The notes below the pieces were generated by a model. The model ran no database searches. It was not told where the DNA came from and saw nothing but the letters and a program-made list of their open reading frames with translations. From assembly GCF_000243695.2 (NCBI RefSeq), contig NZ_AHMN02000006.1, forward strand, positions 1-64,000: a stretch of 64,000 bases of DNA, in the 5' to 3' direction. The stretch is from Leptospira kirschneri serovar Cynopteri str. 3522 CT. GTDB lineage: Bacteria > Spirochaetota > Leptospiria > Leptospirales > Leptospiraceae. Below, in pieces: positions 58,936 through 64,000 of this stretch (the stretch's first letter is position 1; every line of letters begins with the position of its first letter). The position numbers and the translations under genes were made by a program.

Positions 58936-60776
58936 TGTTTTGCATAAAAACATTTGTATATTTTAATTTCCTTATATTATTTTCATTTTTTACCGATTGT
59001 TCTTTTCCTTCGTTTTTTCAACAAGCCCCAATCGCGGAACAAGGTGTAATTGATCTTCGAAAATTTAATCTGGAAAAAAATATCATCCAACTGAATGGTA
59101 ATTGGGAATTCTATTGGAAAGAACTATCCCACGGAAACTTTACGACCAACAAAACTACTTCTTACTTTCCGGTTCCAGGAATTTGGAAAAACTATGATCC
59201 GAACTTCACTCCGGAAGGTTATGCGACTTATCGCCTGCGCGTGTTATGCGAATGTACAAATAAAAATTTAAAAATCAGAGTTCCTAGGCTTCCGGGTGTC
59301 TACGAAGTCTATCTAGACGATCAAAGAGTATATTCAAACGGTTTTGCGGGAACAAATTCTGTAGAAACCTTGTTTTTAACTCATCCTTTAATTACAAATG
59401 TTCCCGTATCCTCTGGAGATTTTTACATCACGGTAAACGTTTCTACTTTCAAAGGTAATTATCTTAAAGGAGGAATTAGAAAACCTTTTTTGATTGGCAG
59501 CGGCGATACAATAGACTTCGATCAAAAAAAAGAAGAATGGAGAGAAATTGTTCTTATCGTTGTTATTTTTTCTTTCGGAATTTATCATATTATATTCTTT
59601 TTTTCTTATAGACAAGATTCAATTCCTCTCTACTTTTCAGTTTTTTGTTTTTTAGTTTCCGGATATTCGTTTATTACTTCGGAATTTCAATTTACGGCTC
59701 TCTCCGGTCTTTCCTTAGATATGAGGGCACGAATCAAATTTTTTTGCGAAGTTGCGTTTTTTCCCACTTCTTTTTGGATGTTACAAAAAATGTTTCCGGT
59801 TCAGTTTAATCGGAAATGGATCCAAATTTCTATCGGAACCAGCACCGTTTTCCTTTTAGGAATTTTTACATTCAACGAACATAATATAATCTCTTTTTAT
59901 TCTTGGTTTATGTATTTCCCTCCATTTTATGCTTTGGTTTTAATTTTAGCAACGGCAACCGGCACATTTAAAACCAAGGAACTTCTTACGGGTTTTGTGT
60001 TTGCATTTACGATGATGAACGACGGAATCTACGGTTTATACGAAATTTACACCTTATATCCTTATAGTTTCCCTCTGGGAATTGTGGCCTTTGTCGCATT
60101 AAATTCTTATATTATATCTTCTAGATTTACGAAAGATTTAGAAAAAACAAAAGAATTTGTACGACTACAAATCAAATACAACGAACAATTAAAACTACAA
60201 GCTCAAGAAAGAGAGAGAATCGCCTCCGATATTCACGATTCCATCGGTTCTGAGTTGACTGCGATTCTTTTCGAATTGGAATCCAAAGACAAAAACGATC
60301 CTACATTGAAAAAACTCAAAACGGAAGTAAATCATCTTATCTCTAACGTAAGAGACATCGTTTTTTTAATGCATCACCGTGGAAACAATAAAGAACTCGT
60401 GGAAGACGTTATGTGCAGATACGCAGAAAGAATCAGTGGCACCGGAATTATAAACGTCACAACACAGATAAAAGAAGTTTCAAATTTGATTCATCTGGAT
60501 CAATGCCTTCACGTTCAAAAAATTTTTCTGGAGGTTATGTCCAATATACTTAGACATTCCGAAGCACAAAATATTAGAATTTTTTGGTACAAAGAAGATA
60601 AAAATCTGGTTTTAAAAGTGTTCGACGACGGAAAAAAATTCGAAATCAATTTAGAAGAACCTTCGGGAATCGGAATGAACAACATTCAAATGAGATGTAA
60701 AAAGTTAGGAGCGAACTACAACTTCCATTCTATGGACTCTGAAAATTTATTTGAATTGAATATTCCAATTCACTAA
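58935..60776 (+). CDS. 7TMR-DISM sensor histidine kinase (HisKA_3/NarX-like)
   Basis: 613 residues. Signal-type N-terminus ([11 protein letters not shown]), then a carbohydrate-binding-like periplasmic domain (7TMR-DISMED type; [27 protein letters not shown]-like [20 protein letters not shown]; ~35-185), seven membrane helices (~200-405), a coiled linker, and a HisKA_3 dimerisation helix with His434 in [18 protein letters not shown]. The HATPase has [15 protein letters not shown] and [16 protein letters not shown]. Phosphorylates the response regulator upstream. The ligand may be a carbohydrate or another small extracellular molecule. Confidence 0.92.
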   Translation: MFCIKTFVYFNFLILFSFFTDCSFPSFFQQAPIAEQGVIDLRKFNLEKNIIQLNGNWEFYWKELSHGNFTTNKTTSYFPVPGIWKNYDPNFTPEGYATYRLRVLCECTNKNLKIRVPRLPGVYEVYLDDQRVYSNGFAGTNSVETLFLTHPLITNVPVSSGDFYITVNVSTFKGNYLKGGIRKPFLIGSGDTIDFDQKKEEWREIVLIVVIFSFGIYHIIFFFSYRQDSIPLYFSVFCFLVSGYSFITSEFQFTALSGLSLDMRARIKFFCEVAFFPTSFWMLQKMFPVQFNRKWIQISIGTSTVFLLGIFTFNEHNIISFYSWFMYFPPFYALVLILATATGTFKTKELLTGFVFAFTMMNDGIYGLYEIYTLYPYSFPLGIVAFVALNSYIISSRFTKDLEKTKEFVRLQIKYNEQLKLQAQERERIASDIHDSIGSELTAILFELESKDKNDPTLKKLKTEVNHLISNVRDIVFLMHHRGNNKELVEDVMCRYAERISGTGIINVTTQIKEVSNLIHLDQCLHVQKIFLEVMSNILRHSEAQNIRIFWYKEDKNLVLKVFDDGKKFEINLEEPSGIGMNNIQMRCKKLGANYNFHSMDSENLFELNIPIH

Positions 60777-61054
60777 TGCAATAGTTTTCACATTCTAAGT
60801 TCGGAAACGAGTTCTTTCAAAATAATGGTTCCTACATTCTGAATTTTAGAAAAACCTTATAAAAAATTTTAATTCTATTGTGGACGCAAACAAAATTTTA
60901 TACAATAATTTACTTAATTTACTTGGATTCTAAAGAAAATTCTTTTTTATCACTTAGAATGAATTCATGTCTGGTTTCTTGCCACAAAAAAGACTTGTTT
61001 TAATCCGTTCAATGAAACAGCATTAGTATTCAAAATTAAAATCCGAGAATTACA

Positions 61055-61543
61055 ATGGATCATTCAGAACAGAAAAATATCTTTTCAAAGAAGCTTTTAG
61101 AACAAACCCAAAAAGACATCCTAAAAAGTTTTAGATACTTTTCCGATCCTGAATATACGGGAGAAAACCCGGCGTTACCCGTATCCGGAATTATTTTTGG
61201 AGCTCCCGGACCCGTAGTGAATCCACCTTCCTACGAGTTTATGGGTTATGGAAATGGTCCGGAAGGAATTGCTTTTGAAGAAACGGGAGGGTTCGATCTT
61301 AGCGAAATTTTGAACTCAAAATTATCGAATGATGAGGAAGAAGAATCATTTGAAATACAATTTAAGAATGCATGTGAATTAGTAACTCAAATCCTGAAAC
61401 AAATTGCAAACTCAGAGGAATTTCAAAAGATTCCGAAAATTGGACCGATCGTTTTCAGATTATCCATTGAAAGCCAATCCAATCGAGTTTTGGGAAGAAT
61501 TCATCCAGACGGAACTTTTGAAGATCCACCTGCAAAGAAATAA
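61055..61543 (+). CDS. Hypothetical protein
   Basis: 162 residues, no signal peptide. The central Gly/Pro-rich segment (IIFGAPGPVVNPPSYEFMGY, GNGPEGIAFEETGGFDLSE) and C-terminal FRLSIESQSNRVLGRIHPDG are unlike any domain I recognise. Its size and acidic nature would suit an immunity or chaperone-like protein, but no evidence supports this. It is convergent with the SUKH gene at 61664. Confidence 0.6.
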   Translation: MDHSEQKNIFSKKLLEQTQKDILKSFRYFSDPEYTGENPALPVSGIIFGAPGPVVNPPSYEFMGYGNGPEGIAFEETGGFDLSEILNSKLSNDEEEESFEIQFKNACELVTQILKQIANSEEFQKIPKIGPIVFRLSIESQSNRVLGRIHPDGTFEDPPAKK

Positions 61544-61663
61544 TTTATTACGAAATTCTAAAAACGTTCCTCCAATGAACGTGAGTTAGGTGATATTTTT
61601 TGTTTTCAATAGAAGTTCGTTTTCCTGTCTCAAGAAAATATACCTGAAAATTGTAATGTATTA

Positions 61664-62104
61664 TCAAAGATTCTTTACAACATGATACAACCATTCGGAA
61701 AAATGATATATCCCGTTCTGATCTTTTCCAATTTCGTGATCCCAAAAGACTAAGAAAGGTTCTACAAATCGCGTATCGATACAATATAGATTACCGCTGC
61801 CATCATTCATGACTGGAATAAGATACTTTGGGAGTTTGGGGTTCATTTCAACACGCTCGCTTTCTGTTACACTTATAAGGTCCAAATAAGGTGGCACGTC
61901 TGAACCGAGACCATACAACTCCAAATGCTGTACCCCACCCCAACCGAACGTCTGTAAGAAATTCCGATAATCTCCTCTGATAATGATCTCTAGTTTTTCT
62001 TCCGCAAATTTTATAGTTTCGTCCGTCGCTCCCTTACCAAATGTCTTTACTTCAAAACTTGTTAAAAGATGGGACAATTGATCGAATGTTATAGCATTAT
62101 TCAT
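61664..62104 (-). CDS. SMI1/KNR4 (SUKH) family immunity-like protein
   Basis: 146 residues. Pattern of the SUKH superfamily: ATDETIKFAEEKLEIIIRGD, YRNFLQTFGWGGVQHLELYG, then IPVMNDGSGNLYCIDTRFVE, FLVFWDHEIGK and a final aromatic strand. Many members protect against contact-dependent or polymorphic toxins. No toxin gene is adjacent, so it is an orphan or solitary immunity gene. Monocistronic. Confidence 0.8.
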   Translation of the reverse strand: MNNAITFDQLSHLLTSFEVKTFGKGATDETIKFAEEKLEIIIRGDYRNFLQTFGWGGVQHLELYGLGSDVPPYLDLISVTESERVEMNPKLPKYLIPVMNDGSGNLYCIDTRFVEPFLVFWDHEIGKDQNGIYHFSEWLYHVVKNL

Positions 62105-62182
62105 ACAATATTTAGATATTAATTTCGAACTTGTTTGGACTTATTTATTTTCTATATATTATAAAAATATAACAAAAAAGAT

Positions 62183-62222
62183 AATTCCAAAAATCAAACC
62201 TATGCTTTGACTTCATCCGGAA

Positions 62223-62224
<2 letters not shown>
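62183..62224. repeat. Short duplicate of the TonB-like gene's 3' end
   Basis: AATTCCAAAAATCAAACC, then GCTTTGACTTCATCCGGAA, matches 63068-63110 inside the 3' end of the gene at 63035 with about six differences. The toxin-antitoxin pair lies between the two copies. Confidence 0.7.
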
Positions 62225-62675
<451 letters not shown>

Positions 62676-62686
62676 GAAGAAGGAAA

Positions 62687-62980
<294 letters not shown>

Positions 62981-63034
62981 AATGAAATAAGGTAAGTCCA
63001 AAAAAAGTTGAGTCAACTATTTTTCACCACAAAG

Positions 63035-63952
63035 TCAGCGTGTACGCATCATAGGAAAGATAAAGTTAATTCCAAAAATTAAACCCTGCGCTTTGACTTC
63101 ATCTGGAACCTTTCCGAAATTTTGTCCTCGGATAGAATCCACACACGCTTGACTCACCACGTCCTGCCCTTGACTGGAAACAAGTCTAGTATCTAAAACC
63201 TGGCCGCCTTCGCTTAACATAAAAAGTACTTTGACTTGTCCCGGAAGAATTCCTTCTCGAACTACGGTTCCCGCCATATCACGATACGCGTAGTTACCTC
63301 CACCAGGAGGAGCAAAACTACCTTCGATTTGTTTCAACATTCGTTTAAAATATTCGTAACCGGCAAGTTTTTTTCTAGGAATCGAAAGAGCCTGATTTCC
63401 ATCCCAACGAAACAGAAAATCCTGCTCAAATCGATAATTAAACGGAATCTTAGTAGTCTTTCCGTAGGTTTGAGTATTTTGTTTCGTATTATCGGTGTTA
63501 GTCGTTTGAACCGGATCTATTTTATAAATCCCAACTTCAAAAACCTTTTCGTCGTTCTTTTCTTTGGTTTCTTGTTTTTGAGTTTCGGAAGGTCTTCTCG
63601 CAAGACTTCCCATAATAAATTCCCGAAAAGGACTCGCAGAATGAAATCCTTGTTTTTTAGTAATTCCACCGGCGCCCGCGGCGTCTACGTTGGAAAGCGC
63701 CTTGTATTCGTCCTTAACATTTTTATCCACAAAGTCTTGTTCCAAAAGAACCTCGTAGATTTTTTCTTTTTCCTCGTTACTTTCCATTTTTACCATGGGC
63801 TCGCTTCCGAGAATCTTCCATAACATGTTTCTTGTAAGTAAATGTGCGGTAAAAAAAGACGCAAGAGCAAGAACTAAAAAAGAAGCATAGATCAATCTCT
63901 GATCGTCTTCAGGAATTCCGGAATATTCAGAATAAAGTCGGGTCTTGTCCAT
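63035..63952 (-). CDS. TonB-like (energy-transducer C-terminal domain) envelope protein
   Basis: 305 residues. One membrane helix ([20 protein letters not shown], ~20-39) followed by a long periplasmic spacer rich in Glu/Lys/Thr/Gln and, at the end, a TonB-C/AgmX-like domain: [40 protein letters not shown], then GINFIF. TonB-family proteins couple inner-membrane energy to outer-membrane receptors; AgmX-type relatives have other roles. No exbB/exbD is visible here. The last ~45 bp are duplicated at 62183-62224 beyond the TA pair. Confidence 0.72.
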   Translation of the reverse strand: MDKTRLYSEYSGIPEDDQRLIYASFLVLALASFFTAHLLTRNMLWKILGSEPMVKMESNEEKEKIYEVLLEQDFVDKNVKDEYKALSNVDAAGAGGITKKQGFHSASPFREFIMGSLARRPSETQKQETKEKNDEKVFEVGIYKIDPVQTTNTDNTKQNTQTYGKTTKIPFNYRFEQDFLFRWDGNQALSIPRKKLAGYEYFKRMLKQIEGSFAPPGGGNYAYRDMAGTVVREGILPGQVKVLFMLSEGGQVLDTRLVSSQGQDVVSQACVDSIRGQNFGKVPDEVKAQGLIFGINFIFPMMRTR

Positions 63953-64000
63953 GATGTACGGAAAAATCTTCCATTCTTTTCAATTGACGATAGGCCTTTT

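Overview
The window is low-GC chromosomal DNA from a pathogenic (P1-group) Leptospira, probably of the L. interrogans/kirschneri/noguchii cluster. The markers are an M9 collagenase of the ColA type (9161-11830), a DUF1561/PF07598 'virulence-modifying' secreted protein (43028-44926), a leucine-rich-repeat gene, many lipoproteins with loose spirochaetal lipoboxes, and very repeat-rich intergenic DNA. Species rank is inference; no rRNA or tRNA gene was seen.

Layout. 1-542 is the 3' end of nuoN. 562-3372 holds repeats and two small envelope genes. 3373-7621 holds an acidic protein, an ECF sigma/FecR module in which both partners carry lesions, a divergent membrane protein and a frameshifted LRR gene. 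7622-11880 is an AT-rich region with three 211-bp tandem repeats leading into colA and its terminator. 12545-19000 holds an aldehyde dehydrogenase, a HATPase-HDOD fusion, a decayed ilvB-ilvN operon that keeps a leader peptide and attenuator, and tpx. 19000-24870 is repeat-rich, with a STAS protein and a DUF1566 lipoprotein. 24871-29677 is a housekeeping block on the minus strand: rplU-prp-rpmA, then obgE-proB-proA-nadD. 30970-41239 holds a PhnB/VOC protein, a DUF2400 protein with HMG-CoA lyase, a restriction-gene remnant, a GT39 glycosyltransferase, a Cys-rich lipoprotein, rlmN, trpC, a second STAS protein and murD. 41240-48150 holds repeats, the VM toxin, coaX and birA. 48152-64000 holds a thiolase and a thioesterase facing a TetR regulator across a perfect palindrome, two toxin-antitoxin pairs, msrB, a lipase-like hydrolase, an eight-unit 46-bp tandem array, an exported-helical-domain/RsmD fusion, a LuxR-type response regulator with its 7TMR-DISM kinase, a SUKH immunity-like gene and a TonB-like protein.

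Repeats. Intergenic DNA is dominated by four families named here. Rep-A is about 103 bp with TIR TAGAGTTGTTGAAAAAT and TA at the ends. Rep-B is about 95 bp with imperfect TIR ATTACTGATCTCTATAAAAT. Rep-C is 150-480 bp with TIR TTAACGTGAGTTCGGC. Rep-D has TIR CCATAACCNACCCCACAAGT. They insert into each other in both directions (B in A at 31883-32077, A in B at 29781-29972, A in D at 775, A in C at 11970) and into genes, so they look like non-autonomous mobile elements. No transposase gene lies in the window.

Gene decay. At least seven genes are broken: sigma factor (in-frame amber), FecR (A-tract frameshift), LRR (8-bp slip), ilvB (5-bp deletion plus truncation), a small membrane protein (in-frame TGA), and two genes cut by Rep-C. 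Whether these lesions are fixed, phase-variable or sequencing errors cannot be decided from one sequence.
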